DNA from: JAUXJB01 sp965226855
Lineage (GTDB): Bacteria > Myxococcota_A > UBA9160 > SZUA-336
Assembly: GCA_965226855.1 (NCBI GenBank)
Contig: CBDDEE010000027.1
Span: 186,001 to 250,000, forward strand
DNA: 64,000 bases
Direction: 5' to 3'
Notes under the pieces: generated by a model
Seen by the model: the letters and a program-made list of their open reading frames with translations, nothing else
Database searches by the model: none
What the model was told of the DNA's origin: nothing
Shown: piece after piece, positions 46,999 to 55,895 of the stretch
Position numbering within the stretch: the first letter of the stretch is position 1
Layout: the number at the start of each line of letters is the position of its first letter
Position numbers and translations under genes: made by a program

Positions 46999-49900
46999 TC
47001 AGAACCGCTGTCGCCAGTAGATGAGGTCGACGGGATCGGGCGCCAGGCCAGGGGCGTCGATCGTGACGAGCTGGCCCGCGGATGACTTCAGCAGGATCTT
47101 CACGCCCCCGTCATCCGAGGTAGACAGTGTGATCCGCGGGTCGGACGGGACCCCCATCCCGGAGTTGATCCGGCGTGCCTGGTTGGACGAGGTGGCCGGA
47201 TCGAAGAAGCCCTCGGCGGAGGCGAGATCGAAGATGTGCGCGAAGGCCCGGCCCGACACATCGCAGACGTCCCCCGTCCCGTCGTCCGGCATGTAGCTCG
47301 TTGTGATGAGAACGCCTCCGAACGCGGCGTGGTTCGTGATGAACTTCTCGCCCTCAGAAGCGACGAAGTAGTAGCCGAGGTCCGTTGGGTCTGGATCCGA
47401 CGGCAGGCCCGTGACGTTCGTGAGCTCGAATTCGCCGTACGGCGCGCCCGGAATGGAGGCGGCTCCCGTCGGCTTCGGATCCCGGATCACGTAGAAGCGA
47501 TTGTTGTCGTCGGTCGACGGATCTCCGGGGTAGTTCAGATCCGTTCGCTCTCCAGTCCCGAAGGCCACGACGAGCTTGCCAGAGAGGAAGGTTGCGATGG
47601 GCGGCAGGAAGATACTCTTGTAGTGGGACCCGCCCCCCGAGACCGCCTGTGGCCCGGTGCGGAAGAAGACCCCGGCGGTCCAGTTGTCGAAGAGGCCGTC
47701 GTTGTCTGCGTCCTCCGCGAGCGCCGAGATATCCCACTTCCAGAGCTGTCCCCCCGCGTCACCGATGTAGACAAGATCGGCAAAGCCGTCAAAGTCCAGA
47801 TCCAGCACGGCGGGCGTACTCGCGAGCGAGTAGGTCATCTGGCTCAGCTGAGGATCGCTCTGGTCGTAGGCCACCTGTGCGAGCACCCGCCCCGTGGCGA
47901 GGTCGACGACGAAGATCGCCTTGCTGTCGTCGCTCCACGCCGGATCGCTCGGATTCGAGGCGTACGTCGGTAGATTCGGATCGCCTTCCGAGCGGTAGCC
48001 TCCGCCGAAGATCGCGACCCACTGCTCGCGGCAGTCTCCGTCGTCGCCCGCCGCGCCACAGTGGTCCCCGAAGCCCGTCCCTCCCTTGATCTTGATCCGG
48101 CTGATGATCGGGTCGGACCAAGTCTCGCCCAGCGGGATCGAAGGATCGTTGAGCTCCCAGAGCAGCCTCGGGTACGGTCCGTGCGCTCCCGTGGTGGCCG
48201 TCGGGTCGGTTACGTCGAGCGCGAGGTACCCATCGCCGCCCTCGCGCATGCCGGTCACGAGGACCGTCGTCCACTCGTCGGCATCCTTTGACGTGTCGAG
48301 GAGCGAGCGCCCGAGCCACGCGTCCGCGGCGGAGGGACTGCCGTCTACGTAATACTCGGCGCGCGGGAAGTTCCGCGGAATGAGCTTGAGCTTGTCCAGC
48401 AGGAAGCCCGGGATGTACGCAAAACTCTCGTTGCCGCTCCCCATGTCGTAATAGTCGCTCTCGAGCTCGGGTGTGGCGGGGTTGTCGCCGCTGTTGAAGT
48501 CGCCTGCCTCGATCGCGTGGAGCATGCCGTCGTTCGCGCCCGCATAGAGTCGCCGGGGTCTGTCCCGATAGCGCGCGAGGAAGGTGCCGGACTGGCCGAT
48601 CGGACCGTAGCCCTCCTCGTTGCGAAGACCGGGTGGCGGAGAGCCGATCACGAGTGGGTTCGAGTGGAAGACGTCACCGAGCACCGCTTCTCTCTTCTCG
48701 ACCGCGTCCCCATCGCGATCCTCGTCGAAGACGTCCTGGCCGTACAGGTAGCTCACCAGCGCGTCGGCCAGGGCCTCTGTGTCCGCAAAGGGCACGGCGG
48801 GATCGTTCGGATACAGGTTGAGCTCGGCGGGCTGCAAGGCGAGCTCCGCGGCGTTGATGGTTGCCGCATCGAAACGGGTCTGCGCGGCTCCCAGCGTGGT
48901 GTGGATCTGACGGGGCGGGTGGCTCGGATCGAGCATGCGCTCGTACACGTCCCAGAACGGCTTTCGCGGCTCGATGAAGACGTCCGCAGCATCGATGGCC
49001 GGGTTCCCGTCCCGGTCGAGCACCTCCAGCGCCGAGGAGAGGCGATAGGCCTCGATGTGACCCTCCCAGAAGCCACTCCCCTGTCTCGGAATGAACGAGG
49101 CCACGAACATGCCGTCCCCGAATGCTGTGCGGCTCGAGGGCACCGTTGTCGCGCCGAACGAGGTCGAGCGCTCGATGATGTCGAGTAGCGCCGCCTGGAG
49201 CCGTGCCGCGAGCTCGTTCGCGTTCCTCGCCACAAAGTACTGCGCCATACTGTTCGTCGCGGTGTCGCGGAGCAGGGGGTGGTCGATCGTGAACCCCACA
49301 GTGTAGGTGACGATGTTCTGGGGGCCTGGCAGGTCGGGTCGGAGGTCGTTGTTGTAGAGATGATGGGCAACGTCATCCAGCCAGTCCGTTCCGAGTGACT
49401 GATACGGTGGCGTGTCGCTGCGCCCGCTGTACTCGTCCGGAACCTCGTCCATGTCGCCGTCGGCGTTGCCGATCGCGCAGACGAAGTCTGCCGTGCCAGG
49501 CCCGTTGCTGAAGTCGTCCTTGGTGGGCTCCCCGTCTGTCAGGATCACAACGAAGTTCTTACGGCAGGCGGCGTCCTCCATCGGGTTCCCGCTGTCGATG
49601 CCGGCCGGGGCAACGCAGCTGCCCACGGAGGCGTCCCCGGACATGTACTCGGCGATGTCGACGAGCGCCTCGGCCAGAGGCGTCCACCCGGAGGGCTCTG
49701 TGGCGTTGATCCGCCCGATCAGAGACGCCCTGTTCCCGCTCGCGATCGACTCGGTGATCACCCCGCCGTTTGGGTCACCCCCCGCGGCGAAGTTCGTGAG
49801 TCCGAAGCGGACGTTCTCTCTCAAACCGGCCGGGTTGATCAGGTCGATCAGCTCGAGCAGCGCGTTCCTCGCCGTATCGATCCGGTCCACCATCGGGATC

Positions 49901-50400
49901 GTCGGCGTGTTGCCATCGATGATCTCCTGAAAGAGCCAGCTCAGGTAGTTCCTCGACCAGCTGGTGCTGCCGCCGCTCGTGATGTCCGGCAGCTCGAACT
50001 CGTATCGGCCTCCCGATAAGGAGCAGGACCAGCCGACCGGAGCGGCAGCGCACCCGTCCGAGATCGCACCGCTCGCGCAGGTCACGTCCTGTCCGGAGCG
50101 GCGCCGACTTCCGTTGTCCGGGCAACGGTCGAGAGCGTCACCGCTGCCGGGGCAGAAGCCGTCCGAGGCATCGATCGCCGGGAGCGGCCCGATGTTGCAC
50201 TCACTCAAAACGCTGCCGATGTCGTGGAACAGCCCGGGGTCGAAGTCGTCGGGCCACATCGCGTGTGCCATCGAGCCCGAGTTGTCGAGCAGGATCATGA
50301 CGTTCGGAGGGACCACACTGGTAACGACGTCAAGGTCCGACTGCGCGTGGGCGGGCACCGCCGCGAGGATGAGTACAAGTGCGAGTAGCAGCGTCCTCAT
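46999..50400 (-). CDS. pilY1: PilY1/PilC-like type IV pilus tip protein
   Basis: A 1133-residue exported protein. Signal peptide residues 1-19. A von Willebrand factor A domain starts near residue 32, with MIDAS motif DNSGSM (Asp39, Ser41, Ser43) and FVVILTDGEPTKDD. The C-terminal PilY1 beta-propeller begins around residue 580 (EKREAVLGDVFHSNPLVIG) and contains DLDFDGFADLVY, a D-x-D-x-D-type calcium loop as in Pseudomonas PilY1. Such proteins prime pilus assembly and act in surface sensing and adhesion. The start overlaps the PilX-like gene by four bases; the pair lies behind a GEMM riboswitch. Confidence 0.93.
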   Translation of the reverse strand: MRTLLLALVLILAAVPAHAQSDLDVVTSVVPPNVMILLDNSGSMAHAMWPDDFDPGLFHDIGSVLSECNIGPLPAIDASDGFCPGSGDALDRCPDNGSRRRSGQDVTCASGAISDGCAAAPVGWSCSLSGGRYEFELPDITSGGSTSWSRNYLSWLFQEIIDGNTPTIPMVDRIDTARNALLELIDLINPAGLRENVRFGLTNFAAGGDPNGGVITESIASGNRASLIGRINATEPSGWTPLAEALVDIAEYMSGDASVGSCVAPAGIDSGNPMEDAACRKNFVVILTDGEPTKDDFSNGPGTADFVCAIGNADGDMDEVPDEYSGRSDTPPYQSLGTDWLDDVAHHLYNNDLRPDLPGPQNIVTYTVGFTIDHPLLRDTATNSMAQYFVARNANELAARLQAALLDIIERSTSFGATTVPSSRTAFGDGMFVASFIPRQGSGFWEGHIEAYRLSSALEVLDRDGNPAIDAADVFIEPRKPFWDVYERMLDPSHPPRQIHTTLGAAQTRFDAATINAAELALQPAELNLYPNDPAVPFADTEALADALVSYLYGQDVFDEDRDGDAVEKREAVLGDVFHSNPLVIGSPPPGLRNEEGYGPIGQSGTFLARYRDRPRRLYAGANDGMLHAIEAGDFNSGDNPATPELESDYYDMGSGNESFAYIPGFLLDKLKLIPRNFPRAEYYVDGSPSAADAWLGRSLLDTSKDADEWTTVLVTGMREGGDGYLALDVTDPTATTGAHGPYPRLLWELNDPSIPLGETWSDPIISRIKIKGGTGFGDHCGAAGDDGDCREQWVAIFGGGYRSEGDPNLPTYASNPSDPAWSDDSKAIFVVDLATGRVLAQVAYDQSDPQLSQMTYSLASTPAVLDLDFDGFADLVYIGDAGGQLWKWDISALAEDADNDGLFDNWTAGVFFRTGPQAVSGGGSHYKSIFLPPIATFLSGKLVVAFGTGERTDLNYPGDPSTDDNNRFYVIRDPKPTGAASIPGAPYGEFELTNVTGLPSDPDPTDLGYYFVASEGEKFITNHAAFGGVLITTSYMPDDGTGDVCDVSGRAFAHIFDLASAEGFFDPATSSNQARRINSGMGVPSDPRITLSTSDDGGVKILLKSSAGQLVTIDAPGLAPDPVDLIYWRQRF

Positions 50401-50933
50401 CGGTAGGTGTCCGCTCCCTCACTGACGCGGTACTGCGCCTGGAGCTCGGCGCGTCCGCCCACAGGATCCGTGGCAACGACGTCCGCCCGGTAGATGCCGA
50501 ACGAGAAGGTGTTGCCGGCGTTGACGTTCAGCTGGTCGCCCTCACGGCGGGAGCGCCCGACGAGACGGATCTCCTGTGGGACGGCGTTGTCACTAGTCCC
50601 CGTACGGACTCCCGTGTAGAGGCCCGCCCTACCCTGCACGAACTGGATGTCGTCGAGCGCTGTCGTGTCGGGGTACTGCGCGTTGCCCTGGTCGAGCTGC
50701 TGCGCAACGAGGCTGAGCGCACCATCGGCGGCGAAGAAGGTTCGGACCTTGCGGGCGGAGCGGCCGCCCGCCGACGCCTCGCCTTGCGCGCTCTGTAGCG
50801 ATGCAAGACCCATGGCGGAGAGCAGGAGCAGCAGGATGACGGTGAGGAGAAGGGCGATCCCGGCCTCGCTGCGGCCTGGGGGGCCCATCCGATCCCGGAT
50901 GTCGACTGAACGTGCGCTCGGCTGCCGGAGCAT
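50397..50933 (-). CDS. pilX: PilX-like type IV pilus assembly protein
   Basis: A 178-residue protein with the PilX N-terminal layout: a short cytosolic leader, then EAGIALLLTVILLLLLSAMGLASL, a prepilin-like hydrophobic helix with Glu near its start, and a long helix ending in FFAADGALSLVAQQL. The C-terminal half is beta-rich (DLNVNAG-like segment, FGIYRADVVATDP). The ATG at 50933 is chosen because AAGGGG lies upstream and the riboswitch ends just before it; upstream extension would read through the riboswitch. It overlaps pilY1 by four bases. Confidence 0.85.
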   Translation of the reverse strand: MLRQPSARSVDIRDRMGPPGRSEAGIALLLTVILLLLLSAMGLASLQSAQGEASAGGRSARKVRTFFAADGALSLVAQQLDQGNAQYPDTTALDDIQFVQGRAGLYTGVRTGTSDNAVPQEIRLVGRSRREGDQLNVNAGNTFSFGIYRADVVATDPVGGRAELQAQYRVSEGADTYR

Positions 50934-50939
50934 GATTTG

Positions 50940-51045
50940 GCCCCTTCGGCAGCCGTTCGACCCCCCTCGCGCGACGCGCGACGGGTAGGGCACTGGCTTT
51001 GCGTCACCGCCTCTCGGCGGGTTTGCCTTTGTCTGAGGAGCGGGC
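50940..51045 (-). promoter_or_regulatory. GEMM-I riboswitch (c-di-GMP or cGAMP class)
   Basis: On the minus strand: AAAGGCAAACC (51019-51030), a hairpin CCGCC-GAGA-GGCGG with GNRA loop, GACGCAAAGCC (50995-51005), a C/G hairpin arm, and GGCTGCCGA (around 50946-50954). These are the invariant blocks of the GEMM-I aptamer in order. The base before the GGC that pairs with GCC, equivalent to G20 of Vc2, is A here; A20 is the mark of cGAMP-selective GEMM-Ib aptamers. The ribosome-binding site AAGGGG of the PilX-like gene directly follows the aptamer, so translational control is plausible. Confidence 0.88.
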
Positions 51046-51136
51046 GTGCATAGGCGCCCGTCTCGGTTGTGATTCTCCCAGCGAGCCGGGACCTCGCAGA
51101 AGTCTCGGCTCATGAGCACCTATTCGGTGACAGCTG

Positions 51137-51152
51137 TGCGGATCTTTAGCCA
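51137..51152 (-). promoter_or_regulatory. Candidate sigma-54 promoter
   Basis: The minus strand reads TGGCTAAAGATCCGCA: GG and GC are separated by exactly 10 bases, TGGC matches the -24 element and GCA part of the -12 element, but the usual TT before GC is CC. It lies about 90 bases before the riboswitch. Sigma-54 control is common for pilus genes. The remaining bases of this 308-base gap hold only small hairpins. Confidence 0.3.
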
Positions 51153-51241
51153 GGAAGCGACAGCCGAGACCAACCCTCGGCACCCTGCCGAGCACGCCAT
51201 CATCTGAGGTCGCAGGACTGGCGTACTTCAGGCTCTGGACA

Positions 51242-53899
51242 CTAGCTCGGCTCGCCTGCTAGCGGGGTAAGGCGCTGTGCAACCTCGGCGGCACTGCTAC
51301 AGCGCAGCTCCGGCTGCTTCTCGAGCATGTCGAGAAGCAGAGAGGCGAGAGCGTCAGGTACGTCCGCGGCTCGCGAGCGCGGATCCGGTGGCGGTGTGTG
51401 GCGGTGGTGATAGGCGACGTCCCCCTCGGGAAAGGGCACCGAGCCCGTCAAGAGCTCGAATAGCGTGACGCCGAGCGCGTAGATGTCCGCGCGTGCGTTC
51501 ACTCCCTTGCCACTGATCTGCTCGGGAGCCATGTAGTGGGGCGTGCCCCCGATCACCGTCGTGGAGCGGCGAACCTCCTCGATCACCTTGGCCAGTCCGA
51601 AGTCCATGATCTTCAGCACCTTGTCGTTGGTCCAGAACAGGTTCCCGGACTTGATGTCGCGGTGGACGATGCCCTGGCTGTGCGCGTACTGGAGTCCCGC
51701 CGCGATCTGGAGGCCGAGCCGGGCACAGATCTGAGCGCTGACGGGGCCGGTATCGCGCAGGATCTTGTTCACGGGAGATCCCTCGAGCAGCTCCATGGTG
51801 ATGAAGAACTTTCCGTATTCCTTGTCCGCATCGAACAGGGTGACGATGTTGGGATGGTTCAGCGCCGCCACGGCACGGGCTTCGCGGAGAAAGAGCTCTG
51901 CGGCGGTGGGGTGGTCGCGGAGGTTCTCAGGCAGCTGCTTGAGGGCGACGAGGCGACCCAGCCTGCGGTCTCGAGCCTTGAATACGACGCCCATGCCACC
52001 GCGACCGATCTGCTCGAGGATGTCGTACCGGCTGCCGGACGGCGTCACGCCGACGGGATCCACGACGGTCTCCATGGGATCGTCTGCGGTCCCCTCAGTT
52101 GAGAGCTTCTTGCGCAGCGTCTCGATGCGCGTGGTGAGGTTGGGATAGTCCGGCTTGCTCGTCTGGAGCTCCTGGAGCACCTCGAGGGAGCGTTGGTCCT
52201 CGCCGTTTCTCGCCAGCAGCTCGGCCAAACGGGAGCGGAGCTCCGCAGCACGGTCCTCGTCGCGGAGGACACCGATGCAGAGCTCGAGCCGCTCCGTCGC
52301 GCGGTCGAGCTGACCCCCGCGCTCGAAGATGTCCGCCAGCATCACGCCTGCATCGACGAATCCGGAGTCGTCGAGCTGCACCTGCTCGAGCAGCCTCGTT
52401 GCCTCGTCCTGGCCGCCGGCTTCTCCCGCCTGCTGGAACAGGGTCGCAGCACCCACGAAGTCGGAGAGGGAGGCCCGGAGTCGGGCCGCGTCCTGGTAGA
52501 GACCCGCGGTCGCGTAGTGGTCAGCAGCGCGTTCCGCCTCGCCGCTCTGCTCGTGAAAGCGCGCCCGGAGCGTGTGCGCGAGGGTCTCCTGACCTTCCCG
52601 CTCGAGCGCCTCTGCGACCGCATCGACCTCGCCGAGCAGGTACGGCTCGATCGCCGGCGGGCAGCCCTTGAAGACGATGCCCTCCGCCCCGGAGAGCTCG
52701 ATGACGACGGACCGGTGTTCATGGCTCTCGATCTCGATATCGAGCTCTCCCACCCTGTCCCGACTCCCGGCCGCAACGCGGTGCTTCCCGATCGGCAGCT
52801 CCAGGCGGGCCGTTCCCAGGCGCGCATAGCGAAGGGTCTGGGGGAGTCCCATGACCGCCACGGATGCATCTGGAACCGGCTTGCCGTCCCAGAGCACCTT
52901 CACGTCGAGCGGGCAGCCTTGGGGACGGAGGTCGAAGTCGAGTCGGACGGTCTCCCCTCGCCTCACGTCGATGCAGCGTGTGTCAACGTGCTCTCTGATC
53001 GCGGCGCCCCCGGTATCGGGGCTCTCGAGTGTTCCTTCGAGCCGGACCCAGTAGCTTTGGGGTCGCAAGCGCGAGAACTCCGTTTCACGAGCGACCATGT
53101 AGTGGGCGGTCGCGGTCGATGCGCGCCGGTGACGCCCGTCACGCGCGTCGGGCGCGTCACGTTGAGACCGCTCGAGGCTGGGTCGCTTCTTCGTGAGCTC
53201 GACACTGAAGGTGCCGCGCAGCTCCGCTGGATACTCGACGCAGACTATCAGGTCACCGGGTCGATGCAGCACTCGCAGCGTCGAGAGAAGCGCCAGTAGT
53301 AGCGACGCCACGCCGAGCACGATCCAGATGCCGGGAAGCGACGCTGCCCAGCGGCCAAACTGTGCGACCCTGGGGCGCCAGTGAGCAGGTAGCGAGTCCC
53401 CGGCGTCACGCAGCGAGCGCTCGAGCAGGCCCGCCCAGCTGTCGTACGTGTCTGGCCGCCGCGGGCGTAGGGTCCGGGCTCCGGGCCCGGCGGGAGTCGG
53501 GACCACCTGGCCGGTCGTGTCCTTCTGGTCAGCGGGCCTGGCTTCTGCTGCGGAGTCCCGCTCGAGGCTCTCGACCTCCGCCTCGGCAACGCTGCTCGAC
53601 GGTTCTGCGGATTCTTCCGCCTCGGGCTCGCTCGCAGGCGGCAGTGCCGAGCTCGCGGACGTCGTCTGTCCTTGCTTCAGGTCGGGCTCCGGAACCTCGG
53701 TGTGGGGTCGGGACGAGAGCTCAGGAGCTCGCCTCTCGGGCGGGAGCGGGCTCGTCTCCACGAGGCTCCCCGCGGTCCCTTCGGTCGTTTCGGCTCCCCG
53801 GGCCTGGGGACTCTGTCCCCACGCCAGGGGAGCCGCCGCAAGGAAAGCGGCGGCAAGCGCGCTGAGCGCCAATCTTGAAGCGGTCCGGAGGCGCAACAC
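51242..53899 (-). CDS. Membrane Ser/Thr protein kinase with C-terminal catalytic domain and TPR-like repeats
   Basis: An 885-residue protein. N-terminal signal (LALSALAAAFLAAAPLAWG), a long Glu/Ser/Pro-rich exported stretch, one membrane helix near residues 193-215 (IWIVLGVASLLLALLSTL), a beta-rich region, TPR-like helices (about 420-600; AERAADHYATAGLYQDAARL) and a kinase domain from about 620 to the end. Kinase motifs are complete: GRGGMG, VALKQL, HRDIKSGN, MDFGLAK, YMAPEQ. Most bacterial kinases have the catalytic domain first, so this order is unusual. The neighbours are the FapA-like gene upstream and the pilus operon downstream. Confidence 0.9.
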   Translation of the reverse strand: MLRLRTASRLALSALAAAFLAAAPLAWGQSPQARGAETTEGTAGSLVETSPLPPERRAPELSSRPHTEVPEPDLKQGQTTSASSALPPASEPEAEESAEPSSSVAEAEVESLERDSAAEARPADQKDTTGQVVPTPAGPGARTLRPRRPDTYDSWAGLLERSLRDAGDSLPAHWRPRVAQFGRWAASLPGIWIVLGVASLLLALLSTLRVLHRPGDLIVCVEYPAELRGTFSVELTKKRPSLERSQRDAPDARDGRHRRASTATAHYMVARETEFSRLRPQSYWVRLEGTLESPDTGGAAIREHVDTRCIDVRRGETVRLDFDLRPQGCPLDVKVLWDGKPVPDASVAVMGLPQTLRYARLGTARLELPIGKHRVAAGSRDRVGELDIEIESHEHRSVVIELSGAEGIVFKGCPPAIEPYLLGEVDAVAEALEREGQETLAHTLRARFHEQSGEAERAADHYATAGLYQDAARLRASLSDFVGAATLFQQAGEAGGQDEATRLLEQVQLDDSGFVDAGVMLADIFERGGQLDRATERLELCIGVLRDEDRAAELRSRLAELLARNGEDQRSLEVLQELQTSKPDYPNLTTRIETLRKKLSTEGTADDPMETVVDPVGVTPSGSRYDILEQIGRGGMGVVFKARDRRLGRLVALKQLPENLRDHPTAAELFLREARAVAALNHPNIVTLFDADKEYGKFFITMELLEGSPVNKILRDTGPVSAQICARLGLQIAAGLQYAHSQGIVHRDIKSGNLFWTNDKVLKIMDFGLAKVIEEVRRSTTVIGGTPHYMAPEQISGKGVNARADIYALGVTLFELLTGSVPFPEGDVAYHHRHTPPPDPRSRAADVPDALASLLLDMLEKQPELRCSSAAEVAQRLTPLAGEPS

Positions 53900-53977
53900 G
53901 TCTCCTGGCTTTTCGGCTTTCGGAGCCCGCAGCTGAGGCCCCTCGTCGACTCATCGCCCGCGGAACCGCGGTCCTGG

Positions 53978-55222
53978 CTAGTTCCTGAGGTTCTCCATAC
54001 GAACACCGGAGTCCAGATTCGGGTCGTGGACGAAGCGGACGCTGCGCACGTCCTCCTGGAGCTGGATCTCATGGGGATCCAGCTTGATCACCACGCCGGG
54101 ATGAGCCACTCCCGTTATGTCTATCCTCGCGTTCGGGAGCAGGTCCGCGTACGTGCCGATCACGCGGATGCGCCCCGCCGTGTTGAGGGACTTCACTCCG
54201 TCCTCGAGGGGAGAGCTGTGGTCCTGGATCGGCCCGATGGCGACGACTGTCCGCGTGCTCAGCTTCGACCCGACGTTGCCCAGGACGATGCTCTCGGCCG
54301 CTCGCAGCTCCCCGCCCACTACGGAGCCCTGGTTCGCGCCGATCACAATCTTACGCGCGGTGATCCGCGTCTTGATGGCGTTCGAGGCGATCGAGAGGGT
54401 TCCCCCGCTGCGCAGATCCGCACCGTCCGCGTGGTTGCAGGCTAGGTCGCCTCCTGCCACGACGAAGGTTGTCTCCGAGCCGATCACGCCTCCCCCGATC
54501 GTCACGCTTCCGTTGGCCCGAACGGTTCCGCCATCGACCATCCCGTTGACGATCAAGTCCCCCGTCGCCGCAGCGGAGGCGTTTCGAGCCACGTCGCCCG
54601 TGATCTGAAGCGTCCCCTCCATCTGGAGATCGCCGGACTTGAGGTCGACGTCGCCCCTGTGCTGGAAGTGCGAGGTGACCGAGAGCGTCGATGCCTCGGG
54701 GTACGAGACGATGCCGGCCACAGTCGCCCGGATCTCGCCTGACTCATCGTCGAGCTCCACCCCCTCACCCAGGCTGGGCTTCGGATCGCGCGGAGCATTG
54801 GCCGGGAGCTCGCGACCCTCCACGCTGCGGCCCGGACGGGACTCGCCGGGCGGAGTGTAGATGGCGAGCAGATCGCCGGCCTCGAGGGGCACCAGGAGGC
54901 CGCGGTCCCGAAAGTCGAGGGTCCCATCCTCGCGCAGCCGACCCGCCAGCACGTCGATGTTGAACTTGAGCTCGAGGACTCCGTCCTCGCCGGAGACGGG
55001 CGGCGTGCCGCGGGCCAGGGCCAGCTCCTCGATCGCGAAGTCCGGATCCTGCAGGCAGACCCCGAGCTGCGCGCAGGCCTCCTCGTCGACGCCAAAGACA
55101 ACGTCCGCGCCGCGCAGTGCCTCGTCCAGAGCGCTGCGATCGGCCGTAGCACCGGGCAGGACCTTTGCCTGTGCCTCGATCTCGCCAGGCATGATCTCGA
55201 TTGTGATCCGTTCGGACGCCAT
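53978..55222 (-). CDS. FapA/DUF342-family protein
   Basis: A 414-residue protein with the DUF342 layout: an N-terminal alpha/beta part (VLPGATADRSALDEALRGAD), PGESRPGRSVEGRELP, and a right-handed beta-helix rich in Gly/Asn (GDVDLKSGDLQMEGTLQITG, NGMVDGGTVRANGSVTIGGG). The family (FapA of Vibrio) links to cell-surface glucose signalling and polymer assembly; it is a cytosolic beta-helix. ATG at 55222 (MASERITIE) is chosen; the earlier in-frame start adds 28 residues unlike the family. It is 78 bases upstream of the kinase on the same strand. Confidence 0.85.
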   Translation of the reverse strand: MASERITIEIMPGEIEAQAKVLPGATADRSALDEALRGADVVFGVDEEACAQLGVCLQDPDFAIEELALARGTPPVSGEDGVLELKFNIDVLAGRLREDGTLDFRDRGLLVPLEAGDLLAIYTPPGESRPGRSVEGRELPANAPRDPKPSLGEGVELDDESGEIRATVAGIVSYPEASTLSVTSHFQHRGDVDLKSGDLQMEGTLQITGDVARNASAAATGDLIVNGMVDGGTVRANGSVTIGGGVIGSETTFVVAGGDLACNHADGADLRSGGTLSIASNAIKTRITARKIVIGANQGSVVGGELRAAESIVLGNVGSKLSTRTVVAIGPIQDHSSPLEDGVKSLNTAGRIRVIGTYADLLPNARIDITGVAHPGVVIKLDPHEIQLQEDVRSVRFVHDPNLDSGVRMENLRN

Positions 55223-55457
55223 TCGTTCCGTGGAGATTCCCCCTCTGTATCTCTTATCGGCCGTCGAACCTGGGCTATTCACCCTCGGGACAGGAATGCG
55301 CGCCAAGAGAGCGAGCTGCGAGGCGTGACCCTCTGGCGCTGTTCTCGCCTGTCATACACCATTCAGCGTAAATGCAGTGGGCGTGGACGTCAGATCGCTC
55401 CGCCGCGCGCCTCATGACGTCCCTGGCTGGATTCCGTACCCTCAATCGCCAAGGGAC

Positions 55458-55895
55458 ATGCAGGATCTACCTCACCGATACCGACTCGAGGCGATGGGGC
55501 GCTCGGACGGCAACGTCGTACTCTCGGCGCAGGGGTTGCCCTCTCTCGAGAGCGCGCCACCGGCCGAGTTCGACGGTCCCGGTGACCTGTGGTCGCCGGA
55601 GTCTCTGTTGCTTGCCGCTGTCGCCGACTGCTTCGTGCTCTCGTTCCGCACGCTAGCCGCGAACTCGTCGCTCGGGTGGACGAGCCTCCGCTGCGCGGCG
55701 GAAGGGATCTTGGATCGCGCGGAGGGCGGGATGCGCTTCACCGAGATCCACCTGCACGCTGAGCTGGAGCTCGACCTGGGCCAGAAACGCGACCGCGCCC
55801 AACGATTGCTCGAGCGGGCCGAGAAGATCTGTCTGGTCTCCAACTCGCTCGTTACGCCGGTTCACCTGAAGACAGAGATCAGCGAGACAACCTAG
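55458..55895 (+). CDS. OsmC-family peroxiredoxin-like protein
   Basis: A 145-residue protein of the OsmC/Ohr fold. The two redox cysteines are Cys58 in AAVADCFVLSFRTLA and a second in AEKICLVSNSLVTP. It would reduce organic hydroperoxides in the cytoplasm, usually with lipoylated proteins as reductant, which fits the lipoyl-E2 operon that originally followed. The ATG at 55458 (MQDLPHRY) has AAGGG close upstream; an earlier start at 55377 is possible. The TAG stop lies in the CTAG where two insertion sequences now sit. Confidence 0.85.
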   Translation: MQDLPHRYRLEAMGRSDGNVVLSAQGLPSLESAPPAEFDGPGDLWSPESLLLAAVADCFVLSFRTLAANSSLGWTSLRCAAEGILDRAEGGMRFTEIHLHAELELDLGQKRDRAQRLLERAEKICLVSNSLVTPVHLKTEISETT

